DNA from: Bradyrhizobium sp. B124
Lineage (GTDB): Bacteria > Pseudomonadota > Alphaproteobacteria > Rhizobiales > Xanthobacteraceae
DNA length: 64,000 nucleotides
Reading direction: 5' to 3'
Assembly: GCF_038967635.1 (NCBI RefSeq)
Contig: NZ_CP152413.1
Coordinates: forward strand, 8,870,001-8,934,000
Shown: positions 26,897 to 34,222 of the stretch, in pieces
Position numbering within the stretch: position 1 is the stretch's first letter
Layout of the letters: every line of letters begins with the position of its first letter
The notes under the pieces: model-generated
The model's database searches: none
What the model was told of the DNA's origin: nothing
Seen by the model: the letters and a program-made list of their open reading frames with translations, nothing else
Made by a program: the position numbers and the translations under genes

Positions 26897-27103
26897 ATGG
26901 GCCAAATTCGACGTCGGGTCAGACACACCGATTCACTTGAAGCGCGCCTTGTTGAGAGAGCCAGAGAGCTACGCGAACAGGCCGAAGCGCTCGCCCCAGG
27001 TATCGAGAGAGAAGCGCTCCTGAAGCTAGCCCGGCAGGCTGAGGCTGGCGCTAGCATGACCGAATGGCTGCGCGCTGGGGGGCTGCAATCATCCGCGACC
27101 TAG
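26897..27103 (+). CDS. small conserved rhizobial helical protein (68 aa)
   Basis: A 68-residue protein, MGQIRRRVRHTDSLEARLVE followed by an amphipathic helix and EALLKLARQAEAGASMTEWL. The pattern D-S-L-E-x-R-L ... E-R-E-A-L-L-x-x-A-R-Q-A-E ... E-W-L matches a small family I know from Bradyrhizobium and Rhodopseudomonas genomes, always unannotated. ATG at 26897 has AAAGG four bases upstream. It is 68 bases after the preceding small gene and may share its transcript. Confidence 0.7.
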   Translation: MGQIRRRVRHTDSLEARLVERARELREQAEALAPGIEREALLKLARQAEAGASMTEWLRAGGLQSSAT

Positions 27104-27263
27104 AAACTCTTTGCCGACGTCACCATCAATCTCTGCCGCGTGCATGATGCACTGCGGACTACGCCAGCTGTCGCGCTTGTTATTGCTAAGCAGGTTTGGA
27201 CGATCGGTGATTTGCTGGATGCCGTGTGCCGCTGGAGCCGAACGGCCAGTGCGCGTGACGCGC

Positions 27264-27297
27264 AACGGCCCCAGCGCCGGGGGAACGCTGAGGCCGT
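27264..27297. repeat. hairpin repeat, first copy of AACGGCCCCAGC
   Basis: ACGGCCCCAGCG pairs with CGCTGAGGCCGT across a short G-rich loop, with one mismatch. The left arm is the same 12-mer found at 27379 and 27504. Confidence 0.55.
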
Positions 27298-27498
27298 GTC
27301 CAAGTGCTGTCCGTCTTGAGCACCGGGACCACGCGACAACGGAACGTCACCGGGGGCTGTTCCTAACCGTGAAAAAGAAACGGCCCCAGCGAGGGGGCGC
27401 AAGCCGGGACCGAGTTTACAAACGTCATCCGACGCGCCCGGCGGGGACGCCGGACATAAAACAACCGCCAGCCAACACGCCTCGTTCCTGTGGCGCGC

Positions 27499-27548
27499 AA
27501 AGAAACGGCCCCAGCACCCTTGGAGGTGATGCTGGAGCCGTTCTTTAT
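27499..27548 (+). terminator. terminator-like hairpin, third copy of AACGGCCCCAGC
   Basis: AAAGAAACGGCCCCAGCA pairs with TGCTGGAGCCGTTCTTT with small bulges, followed by TTCTTTATT. It could end transcription of the two small genes far upstream or be a mobile hairpin repeat. Confidence 0.5.
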
Positions 27549-27971
27549 TCCCATTCTCACGCCGAACCGCCGGTTGCCGATAATTGACGGCCCCTTCTGG
27601 GCTGTAATTTGATCTTAATGAAACACCCTGCCCAGTTCCGAAAGGATTGAATCAGCGGGCTGTTCCAGAAATCACCTGTGTGAATCGAACGCAAATAAAC
27701 TGCCACTTTTTCCAGGGCGTTTGACAAATGTCCTGGTTTCCCGGAGCGCGTGTCCGAATGAGGACAGCACCCGCTTGCGGGGGGAGGCGAGGAGAGCTCG
27801 CGGACAATCTTCGCGGACGTCATATGCGAATTGGCCTGCGGACGCGGCGCAGCCTTTTGGGCGGCTCGACCCGCTATTATTCCTAAACGGCTTCTTAACG
27901 CGCCCACCTCTATCATCGCGGGCGGACGGGCTGCGGCGTTTGCCGGGCACCAAGCTTTCACGACCGGGCGC

Positions 27972-29366
27972 ATGAGCCAGAAATCGACCGAGCGGCTGAG
28001 GGATTATCTCGCGCAGCTTCCGCCGCAATCGCAGGCGCTGCTGATGCGAGAGCTGGAGCGCGCCGTCGAACGTGGCGAGGACGCCACCGTCGCCAATCTG
28101 GTGCTGGAGCAACTGCGCAAGATCGCGCGCGGCGCCGAGGAGGACGAACAGGTCCAGCCGCGGAGCGACGACCCGGCGCGGCTGCTGTTCCGGCCGCTCG
28201 AGCCGTTCCTTGCCGAGACCAATTTCCCGACCCGGCCGGGCCAGCTGCGGCGCGCCTCGCTGCTGCCGATCTGGCAGTGGCTGGCCCGCGAGGGCGCGCC
28301 TGAGGCTGCCCGCGAATTCGAGGCGGCGCTGGCGGTGGCCCCGGAGAGCGGCCCGATGGAGGTCGCCACACGCAAGTTCCAGCTCGCGGCTGCGGAAGCC
28401 ATCCTCAAGATCGCGGGGCCGAGCCAGGACGACCGCCAGCGCGCGCTGGCGCGCGTCGGCCCGCCGAGCGTGGTCGAGGACCTGCTGCCGATCGGCCTGG
28501 TGCTGCAGGCCCGCGAGGCGCTGGAGACCCTGGGCAGCCGGCTGCCGAGCCAGATCCGCGTGTTTGCCGATTCCCAGATCGCCTCGGCGATGGAGGCGCT
28601 CAAGCTGCCGTCGCTGCAGACGCCGCAACTGCTGCCGTTCGCGCTGTCATTGATTACGCAGCGGCTCGCCGCGCCGTGGCAGATCATCCGCCTCGCCATC
28701 AAGATGGCGGCCTCCGACGACGAACTGCGGGTTGCCGCAACGCCGTACGGCATCGCCGTCACCATCGCGCTGCATGATTTATCGTTCGTCGCGGCCTGCC
28801 TGCGCACCGACATCAAGCGCGGGCATTTCGATTATGTCGGCGAGCAGCTCAAGACCCTGCATGACGGCGTGCGCGGCCTGCGCACCGAGCTCGACCTGCG
28901 CAACGATTCCACCTGCGGCCGCCAGCTCACCTCGGTCCGTGCCGATACCTCGAACGCGCTGCAATCGGAGATCGACAGCGTGCCCGGCCGGGTCCGCCGC
29001 ATCCTGCGTCAGCGCGCCGACAAGGACATCACGGCCGGCGCCAAGATCGATCAGTCCGAGGTCGAGGACGCCGCGGCGCTGATCGATTTCGTCGCGGTGT
29101 GCCGCACCTATGCCAGCGAGCTCGCCATCAACGAGGTGACGCTGCGCACCTTCTCGGACCTGCAGCACTATGTCGAGCAGTCGACCGAGGGGCTGGTGCA
29201 GTCGTTGCGCGGCGGCGAGCCCCGCGTCCGCGCCTTCCGCCAGCAGCAGGTCAAGGCCGCGATCCGCTTCTGCGAAGTGCTGTTCGGCCACGACTACGCC
29301 TCGCTGATGAACCGGGCGGCGGAGAACGCCGTGACCGGCGAGCGGAAGTCGTCGCGCGCGGGGTAG
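27972..29366 (+). CDS. conserved protein of unknown function
   Basis: A 464-residue, soluble, mainly helical protein beginning MSQKSTERLRDYLAQLPPQS. No signal peptide, membrane helix, P-loop or metal-binding cluster is visible. Segments such as RVLRQRADKDIT-like basic helices and LQHYVEQSTEGLVQSLRGGE near the end suggest an extended helical fold. I know close-looking proteins only as unannotated products in Bradyrhizobiaceae. ATG at 27972 is chosen because the frame upstream (back to 27831) is not coding-like. Confidence 0.75.
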   Translation: MSQKSTERLRDYLAQLPPQSQALLMRELERAVERGEDATVANLVLEQLRKIARGAEEDEQVQPRSDDPARLLFRPLEPFLAETNFPTRPGQLRRASLLPIWQWLAREGAPEAAREFEAALAVAPESGPMEVATRKFQLAAAEAILKIAGPSQDDRQRALARVGPPSVVEDLLPIGLVLQAREALETLGSRLPSQIRVFADSQIASAMEALKLPSLQTPQLLPFALSLITQRLAAPWQIIRLAIKMAASDDELRVAATPYGIAVTIALHDLSFVAACLRTDIKRGHFDYVGEQLKTLHDGVRGLRTELDLRNDSTCGRQLTSVRADTSNALQSEIDSVPGRVRRILRQRADKDITAGAKIDQSEVEDAAALIDFVAVCRTYASELAINEVTLRTFSDLQHYVEQSTEGLVQSLRGGEPRVRAFRQQQVKAAIRFCEVLFGHDYASLMNRAAENAVTGERKSSRAG

Positions 29367-29377
29367 CGACATTTAGT

Positions 29378-29468
29378 GCACTGTCAGCGTAATTCCAGCG
29401 GCGCTGCGCTACGTGTCGCTGAGTAATTACGGTAATTTCGGTGCAGTCCAGCACTGTCACCGTGATTC
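29378..29468. repeat. pair of near-identical 18-bp direct repeats
   Basis: GCACTGTCAGCGTAATTC (29378-29395) and GCACTGTCACCGTGATTC (29451-29468) match at 16 of 18 positions and are spaced 73 bases start to start. They fill the gap between a conserved gene and the first gene of the accessory block, so they could be an operator pair or the trace of an insertion boundary. Confidence 0.4.
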
Positions 29469-29497
29469 GTGCGGATCGCGTATAGTTCGCGGGAACT

Positions 29498-30388
29498 ATG
29501 GGTGAAGCCAAGCGACGAAAGCGCCTGCCTTGTATCTGCGGCACCGGGCTGCCAGCCGGCGAATGCTGCTGGACGGCGCATGCCTATCACAAGAAGCCCG
29601 TGGCGGTGGACCTGCACAATACCGGCCTGACCGGCAAACATGACCGCTGCTACATGTCGGCGACCGGCGCCTGCGACACCAAGATCTCCGGCGAGCACCT
29701 CATCAGCCATAGCGTCCTGAAGGTTCTGGCCGAGAAGCAGGTGGAAGTCAGCGGCACGCCCTGGCTGAAGCCCGGCGACAAGAAGATGCTGCCATTCTCG
29801 GCGCTGACCACGAACGCTCTGTGCAAGCGCCACAACAGTCTACTGTCGCCCATCGACTCGGTCGGCGCGGCGCTCTTCGAGGCAATCCAGAAGTGCGGCA
29901 CGACTGATACCGGACCGGGCCTGCTGTTCCTGCTGTCAGGCCACGATGTCGAACGCTGGATGCTGCGCTCGCTCGCCATCTTCGGCGTCTCGGGCAACTT
30001 CGCTATCGACGGTGCGGTCATCGACCAGAACTTTGTCGACCGGCTGCGTATCGTCGAGCTGCTGGAATATCCCAAGCAGTGGAAGAAGCCGTTGGGCTTT
30101 TATCTGACACGCGGGCTCGGTCACCAGTTCTGGCGGCGCGACAACATCCAGATTGCGCCGGTGGTGAAGACCGGCGGTGACGAGATCATGGGCATCACGC
30201 TGGACCTGCAGGGCTTGGAGTTCGCGCTGCTCGCTGCCGACCATGACGTGACCGGCACGGGCCTTGACACGGCGCTCTACAGGCCCGCCGCCTTTGTCTT
30301 CGACATGGGCGCGACCAGGCACCGCATTCAGCTCTCGTGGGAGGACGGCTTGCCCCACCAGGACGTGATTATCACGTGGAAGAAGTAG
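29498..30388 (+). CDS. SEC-C/HNH-like zinc protein
   Basis: A 296-residue protein. The N-terminus MGEAKRRKRLPCICGTGLPA continuing to ECCW is an SEC-C-like zinc motif (C-x-C-G-x-G-x5-C-C). Residues ~50-115 carry C-x7-C, then ISGEHLISHSVLK and ALCKRHNSLLSPIDS, the arrangement seen in degenerate HNH-type nucleases (His in a beta-hairpin, then C-x2-H-N). The remaining ~180 residues are unassigned. ATG at 29498 is preceded by a weak GGGAA. Nuclease activity is inferred from the motif layout only. It opens the accessory block. Confidence 0.6.
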   Translation: MGEAKRRKRLPCICGTGLPAGECCWTAHAYHKKPVAVDLHNTGLTGKHDRCYMSATGACDTKISGEHLISHSVLKVLAEKQVEVSGTPWLKPGDKKMLPFSALTTNALCKRHNSLLSPIDSVGAALFEAIQKCGTTDTGPGLLFLLSGHDVERWMLRSLAIFGVSGNFAIDGAVIDQNFVDRLRIVELLEYPKQWKKPLGFYLTRGLGHQFWRRDNIQIAPVVKTGGDEIMGITLDLQGLEFALLAADHDVTGTGLDTALYRPAAFVFDMGATRHRIQLSWEDGLPHQDVIITWKK

Positions 30389-30501
30389 CGGTTCTGCAGG
30401 CGCTTTGAAATTTTTGGGGAGACACTGGTGTCTCGGCAGGGAAGACATATCTGACCGGGGCCGGGAGCCTCACGTGTCCTACGAATAAGTGCATACCATT
30501 A

Positions 30502-30526
30502 CGTAGCACTCATCGGACCGTAGCAC
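30502..30526. repeat. CGTAGCAC direct repeats upstream of the winged-helix gene
   Basis: CGTAGCAC occurs at 30502-30509 and 30519-30526, 17 bases apart, with a related AGTACGTA just after. The position, about 95 bases before the winged-helix gene, would suit an operator. Confidence 0.3.
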
Positions 30527-30619
30527 GCAGCAGTACGTATAGGCCCCTAGTCAGATTCGTCTCCCCTTCGCGGGTCGGCTGACCTTGTGGCGCAAAATGT
30601 TTGGGAGCATATCGCGTTC

Positions 30620-31102
30620 ATGACCGAAGCAACCGCACCAACGACCTCCGCCCCGGTGATTCCCTTCCCGAAGAAAATCTCGGGCAAGCGAGCCGAGGAT
30701 AAGTGGTCACCACAAGTTTTGAAACTCGGCTACACCGCGTTGCCGAACCTGCTCCTGCGCGCCCAAGCAAAGCTGAAGATCAGCCCGCCGCAGTTCAATG
30801 TTCTTGCCCAGCTCTGCGAGCACTGGTGGGAAGCGGACAAGTATCCGTTCCCGGCCAAAGACACGATCGCGCGGCGCATGGGCAAAAGCCCTCGGCAGGT
30901 CCAGCGCTACATCACTGAGCTTGAAGAGGCTGGGCTCATCAAGCGGGTCGAGCGGTTCAACGGCAAGAAGTCTCAGGTGAACAACGGCTACCTGTTCACC
31001 GGGCTCATCAAGAAGCTGAAAGAGCTGGAGCCTGAGTTCAGCAAAGAGGTCGAACTGAAGAAGCTCAGGAAGAAGAAATTAGAGACGGCCAAAGCAAGCT
31101 GA
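30620..31102 (+). CDS. winged-helix DNA-binding protein
   Basis: A 160-residue protein. Residues ~40-110 form a winged helix like that of replication-initiator and GntR/MarR-type proteins: [40 protein letters not shown] (recognition helix) and [15 protein letters not shown] (wing). The C-terminus is strongly basic and coiled-coil-like ([16 protein letters not shown]). Related proteins are widespread in alphaproteobacterial accessory DNA. ATG at 30620 is chosen; the earlier start at 30587 is GTG-type with no better ribosome site. It ends 16 bases before the tRNA-like gene. Confidence 0.8.
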   Translation: MTEATAPTTSAPVIPFPKKISGKRAEDKWSPQVLKLGYTALPNLLLRAQAKLKISPPQFNVLAQLCEHWWEADKYPFPAKDTIARRMGKSPRQVQRYITELEEAGLIKRVERFNGKKSQVNNGYLFTGLIKKLKELEPEFSKEVELKKLRKKKLETAKAS

Positions 31103-31110
31103 CCGTCTCT
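31081..31110 (+). terminator. hairpin at the end of the winged-helix gene
   Basis: AGAGACGG (31081-31088) and CCGTCTCT (31103-31110) form a perfect 8-bp stem across the stop codon. No T-run follows, so it may be a processing or pausing structure just before the tRNA-like gene. Confidence 0.45.
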
Positions 31111-31118
31111 TCCGATAT

Positions 31119-31223
31119 CGCGGCTTAGCTCAATGGATAGAGCCCTGCTTACGATTTAGGTGGTCCTCGCAAGACATACCTAAAGGCAGGAGCGCGCGGG
31201 TTCAAGTCCCGCAGCCGCGCCCA
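31119..31223 (+). tRNA. tRNA-Arg(ACG)-like gene with a 30-nt insertion in the anticodon loop
   Basis: All cloverleaf arms are present. Acceptor stem CGCGGCT (31119-31125) pairs perfectly with AGCCGCG (31213-31219), followed by discriminator C and encoded CCA. D arm: GCTC/GAGC around AATGGATA. Anticodon stem CCTGC (31144-31148) pairs with GCAGG (31186-31190). T arm: GCGGG-TTCAAGT-CCCGC. The loop starts TTACGA, giving anticodon ACG after U33, but between positions 37 and 38 lie 30 extra bases (31155-31184) whose ends TTTAGGT and ACCTAAA pair perfectly. Base 26 has no counterpart. With the insert removed the loop is a normal seven bases. It may be an intron-like insertion, a decoy, or a pseudogene; it lies between a winged-helix gene and a HEPN gene. 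Confidence 0.75.
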
Positions 31224-31250
31224 CTTTTTGCCGGGAGGCCGTTTTGGGCC

Positions 31251-32201
31251 ATGAATACCCTATTCGATAACGCCATCCAGTCGATCCAGCTCGGCATCGA
31301 GGATTACGAGCACAACGACCCGAAGCGGGCGCTTTCGGCCGTGCGCAATTTCTACGCCGGCACGCTGCTGCTCGCTAAAGAAGTGCTGGTCCGCGCGGCG
31401 CCGAAGGCTGCGGTCAAAGACGTGCTCGGAACCAAGTTCGTGCCGGTCCCTGACGGTAATGGCGGCGTGACTTTCGAGGCCAATAACAAGACGGTCGACT
31501 TCAACGAGCTTGGCCAGCGGTTCAAGGATTTCGGGCTGAGCATCGACCGCTCGAAGCTCGCCGACCTGAACAGCATCCGCAATGACATGGAGCACTACTA
31601 CAGCAACGCTTCGAGCAAGAAGGTTCGCGAGGCTATTGCCCGCGCGTTCCCCGTCGTGGTCGACCTGTTCAATTTGCTGAAGGAGCAACCCAACGAACAT
31701 CTCGGCGATAGCTGGACTGTCATGCTCGGCGCCAAGGAACTATACGACCGGGAACTTAAGCAATGCACCGAGACGTTTGACGGCGTCGACTGGAAGTCCG
31801 AAAGCTTGTCGCAAGCCGCGCGACCCTGTCCCAAGTGCAGCTCTCATCTCGTCTACCGGCTCGACCAAACTCGCAATGAATCTGGCTTTGCTGATGCGCA
31901 GTGCAGACAATGCGGCGAGAAGATCGACGCCATCACGTTGATGGAAACGGCCCTCGAAGCTCATTTTGAGTACGAGAGCTACTCGTCGGTAAAGGATGGC
32001 GGAGAGGACCCTCTCGGCTTGTGTCCTGAGTGTACGGCCAAAACGTATGTAATCTGGGAGGAAGAAAACCAGTGCACCAATTGCTTCCTCTCACTTGAAG
32101 ACTGCGACAGGTGCGGTGAGCCGCTCACTCCAAACAATGTGTCAGATGACTCAAGTTCTCTCTGCGGATATTGCAGCAATCTGATGTCAAAGGACGACTA
32201 A
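31251..32201 (+). CDS. HEPN-domain protein with three zinc ribbons
   Basis: A 316-residue protein. Residues 1-145 are helical and carry the HEPN ribonuclease signature R-x4-H at R110-H115 ([10 protein letters not shown]); the opening [20 protein letters not shown] is typical of HEPN-type four-helix bundles. The C-terminal half has six C-x-x-C pairs (193/196, 218/221, 258/261, 275/278, 285/288, 305/308) forming three zinc ribbons that could bind nucleic acid. HEPN proteins of defence systems commonly cut RNA, including tRNA anticodon loops. It starts 27 bases after the unusual tRNA-like gene, with GGGAGG twelve bases before the ATG. RNase activity and any link to that tRNA are inference. Confidence 0.7.
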   Translation: MNTLFDNAIQSIQLGIEDYEHNDPKRALSAVRNFYAGTLLLAKEVLVRAAPKAAVKDVLGTKFVPVPDGNGGVTFEANNKTVDFNELGQRFKDFGLSIDRSKLADLNSIRNDMEHYYSNASSKKVREAIARAFPVVVDLFNLLKEQPNEHLGDSWTVMLGAKELYDRELKQCTETFDGVDWKSESLSQAARPCPKCSSHLVYRLDQTRNESGFADAQCRQCGEKIDAITLMETALEAHFEYESYSSVKDGGEDPLGLCPECTAKTYVIWEEENQCTNCFLSLEDCDRCGEPLTPNNVSDDSSSLCGYCSNLMSKDD

Positions 32202-32210
32202 AGCGGGCAG

Positions 32211-32831
32211 ATGCGGCGCGACTACCTCATTGCGATTCTGTTGGCCGTTGCGGCGGTCCCGTTGGGGGCGGCTATGATGGTCGCGCCTGATTATCTCCAC
32301 CTGAGTGGATATTTCATTCCTCTCACGTTTTGGGGAGGAATTGCGCTAGCCGCAGCGCTCATTCTTGTTGCGGCCGTTATAGCCCGGCGCGGCGAAAGGG
32401 CGAGTGAAAACCAGGCCGTTTCTCGATACAGCCATGCTCCCCGTGATGTCCCTTTGCTCGATGCAATCTGGAGGGCGCATCTCGGTCGCTGGAACGACAG
32501 AGTTGATTACGGTGATGAGTGGAGCGCCAAGGCACCCTTTTACAAGACTGTCAGAGACGTTAGGCAAATGGCCCGTGACGGGAAGCTTCCCGTCTGGGGG
32601 ACTAGAACAGAGCGTGGAATGCCATTCGAACCCATCCCACTGAGTTTCTGGGGGACACATGAACTGGAGGCCGGATACATGATCCTGCCTCTAGTCAAAG
32701 ATGCTTGGGTCCATGTGGAGAAGCCGACTAGGATCGGCCAACAGAGATTTGGGCGCACGCAGGACTGGACGAACTTTATGACCAGTCGTGAGGTTGTAGA
32801 GAAGCTGTGGCCTGCTTCTGGCGGACCATAG
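32211..32831 (+). CDS. small membrane protein of unknown function
   Basis: A 206-residue protein with two N-terminal membrane helices (LIAILLAVAAVPLGAAMMVA and FIPLTFWGGIALAAALILVA) and a ~135-residue soluble domain rich in aromatic residues (FYKTVRDVRQMARDGKLPVW). It resembles unannotated membrane proteins of Bradyrhizobium accessory regions. It begins nine bases after the HEPN gene, so both are probably one transcript, and it could anchor the product or act separately. Confidence 0.65.
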   Translation: MRRDYLIAILLAVAAVPLGAAMMVAPDYLHLSGYFIPLTFWGGIALAAALILVAAVIARRGERASENQAVSRYSHAPRDVPLLDAIWRAHLGRWNDRVDYGDEWSAKAPFYKTVRDVRQMARDGKLPVWGTRTERGMPFEPIPLSFWGTHELEAGYMILPLVKDAWVHVEKPTRIGQQRFGRTQDWTNFMTSREVVEKLWPASGGP

Positions 32832-33372
32832 TCGCTGTGCATCGCACCTAAGATCAGGCTGAGGAGCCGTCTGCGTCGCGCAGAGATCGGTATCCACCAT
32901 CATATCGCTGGCGCGTATCTCGTGCGGTTATGCGCAGCAGTCCTCATGGCGCAAGGACAGCCGCCGCGTCTCCAATGGCGGTCATGTAAACCGGATTGCC
33001 GCGCTTGCATTGAAGCGCAGCAAGTCAGTGGACCTTGCTGGCTACTGGGAGCGTCATCTCGGCGAATGATCAAGCTGATTCGTAGACAAAGTCGATTCTG
33101 TCATCGTCAACAGAAAAATCTCACGTTCGACATCTATGCGACTCACAACCGAATCAGCATAAATCTCTCGTTGGCGACCGATTCGCGCAAAAGCCGCCGG
33201 ACGGATCAGGTCTCGGCGGCTTCGCGTATCGGTTCCTGCATCACCCAGAGGGTTGGGCGCAGGACGCATCCTACACAGCGATTCGAATTAGACTCGGATC
33301 GTGGACTCCGGTCAAGGCCCAACCCTCGCATGCATGCCGTTAGCGTACGGCATGTCCAGCATGGAGGGCCGA
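32832..33372. other. intergenic region with transposase remnant and inverted repeat
   Basis: 541 bases without an intact gene. Besides the transposase remnant it has an 11-bp perfect inverted repeat, GAGGGTTGGGC (33248-33258) and GCCCAACCCTC (33317-33327), about 45 bases before the next gene. A 178-codon frame (32922-33458) overlaps both the remnant and the next gene and is not supported. Confidence 0.5.
32863..33069 (+). pseudogene. C-terminal transposase remnant
   Basis: A frame without start codon reads YAQQSSWRKDSRRVSNGGHV, then NRIAALALKRSKSVDLAGYW and ERHLGE before TGA at 33067. I recall this W-R-x-D-x-R-R-V-S-N-G ... V-D-x-x-G-Y-W-x-R-H tail from transposases in Bradyrhizobium, though I cannot name the IS family with certainty. 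No terminal repeats or upstream part remain, so it is a decayed fragment. Confidence 0.45.
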
Positions 33373-33579
33373 ATGGCCTCGAATTACTACGGATACCACT
33401 TCTACGTCGGCAACGACAAAAAACACTCTGGCATCACGATCGATCCGAAGCGACGTGAAGCTGAACATCAGCAGCGCTGGCCCGGCGGCAAGATGTATGT
33501 GGTCGTCGGCCCGATCACTGAAGCACAGGCTCGTACTTGGGAAGCGCAGCAGACGAAGACGATCACTCCTCAGCGGTAG
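33373..33579 (+). CDS. mini GIY-YIG-like protein (68 aa)
   Basis: A 68-residue protein, MASNYYGYHFYVGNDKKHSG followed by ITIDPKRREAEHQQRWPGGK. The aromatic hairpin (YHFYVG), G-I-T-x-D-x-x-R-R-x-x-E-H helix and the final E in TEAQARTWEAQQ mimic a minimal GIY-YIG nuclease core; the canonical second Tyr-x-Gly pattern is modified. ATG at 33373 has GAGG five bases upstream. It may be a single-domain nuclease or an inactive homologue. Its 3' end overlaps the convergent small gene by 17 bases. Confidence 0.6.
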   Translation: MASNYYGYHFYVGNDKKHSGITIDPKRREAEHQQRWPGGKMYVVVGPITEAQARTWEAQQTKTITPQR

Positions 33580-33775
33580 CAGTACCGTCGAAGGTTCCGC
33601 TCTCGCGCGTAAAATAGTACTCGCGATTACCGACACGCAGGATGGAGTACTGGGGCGAGATCGTGACGGACACGGTTTGACCCGTTACTCCATCCTGGTG
33701 TGTGAAAGGGCGAATGACAGCCGTGCAGCCAAATTCCTGGTAGAGATCTCGGATTTTCTCAGCGACATGCGGCAT
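33563..33775 (-). CDS. small hypothetical protein (70 aa)
   Basis: MPHVAEKIRDLYQEFGCTAV opens a 70-residue protein with alternating strands (VSVTISPQYSILRVGNREYY) and no known motif. ATG at 33775 has GGGAG six bases upstream; a TTG start at 33814 is possible. It converges with the GIY-YIG-like gene. Confidence 0.5.
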   Translation of the reverse strand: MPHVAEKIRDLYQEFGCTAVIRPFTHQDGVTGQTVSVTISPQYSILRVGNREYYFTRESGTFDGTATAEE

Positions 33776-33958
33776 CACTAGCTCCCAAGAAATCAAAGAA
33801 TCTCGATTAGACAATGATTCTGGTTGCGGAAAGGTTTCTAAGGTTTCTTCGGGAACCTTGAGCCCGCACCGGGCCGGGCTGGCTTCACTGCGGCGATCTT
33901 CGTTCTTTCGCGCGTTGCAGCGCTAAGGCTTGGACAGGTGGTGCTGGAGGAATTCTGG

Positions 33959-34222
33959 ATGTCCGATGCGAAGGTGAATGAGACCATCGGCTGTCTTGGG
34001 GCTGTTGCGGCAATCTTTGGGATTGTCGGGCTAATTTCTTGGTTGGGTAGCAATCCAATCCCTCGCATGACCGACACTGAGTTTCAGTCTAGAATCTCAA
34101 AGATGAGGGAGGAGCGCCGTCAGCGTTGTATCGACAACATACGCGACAGCGTCCATCTATGGCCAAAGGACGCGCAGAAGTACGCCAGTGGGGCCATGTC
34201 GCACTGCGGCGATGACGATTAA
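33959..34222 (+). CDS. small single-pass membrane protein (87 aa)
   Basis: An 87-residue protein with one membrane helix (IGCLGAVAAIFGIVGLISWL, residues ~10-30) and a charged cytoplasmic-looking tail with two cysteines (RQRCIDNIRDSVHLWP, SHCGDDD). ATG at 33959 has GGAGG eight bases upstream. No family is recognised. It is the last gene of the accessory block. Confidence 0.55.
   Translation: MSDAKVNETIGCLGAVAAIFGIVGLISWLGSNPIPRMTDTEFQSRISKMREERRQRCIDNIRDSVHLWPKDAQKYASGAMSHCGDDD

Larger units (their letters stand above)
27104..27971. other. long non-coding interval with hairpins
   Basis: An 868-base interval with no supported gene. Three copies of AACGGCCCCAGC lie at 27264-27275, 27379-27390 and 27504-27515; the first and last are arms of hairpins. 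The stretch 27590-27760 is AT-richer. A 158-codon frame across the hairpins looks non-coding. Confidence 0.5.

Noticed and set aside
27111..27587. A 158-codon frame across the hairpin interval
   Set aside because: It reads through three palindromes and gives low-complexity basic sequence; no ribosome site or family.
32922..33458. A 178-codon frame
   Set aside because: It overlaps the transposase remnant in a different frame and the mini GIY-YIG gene; composition is not protein-like.
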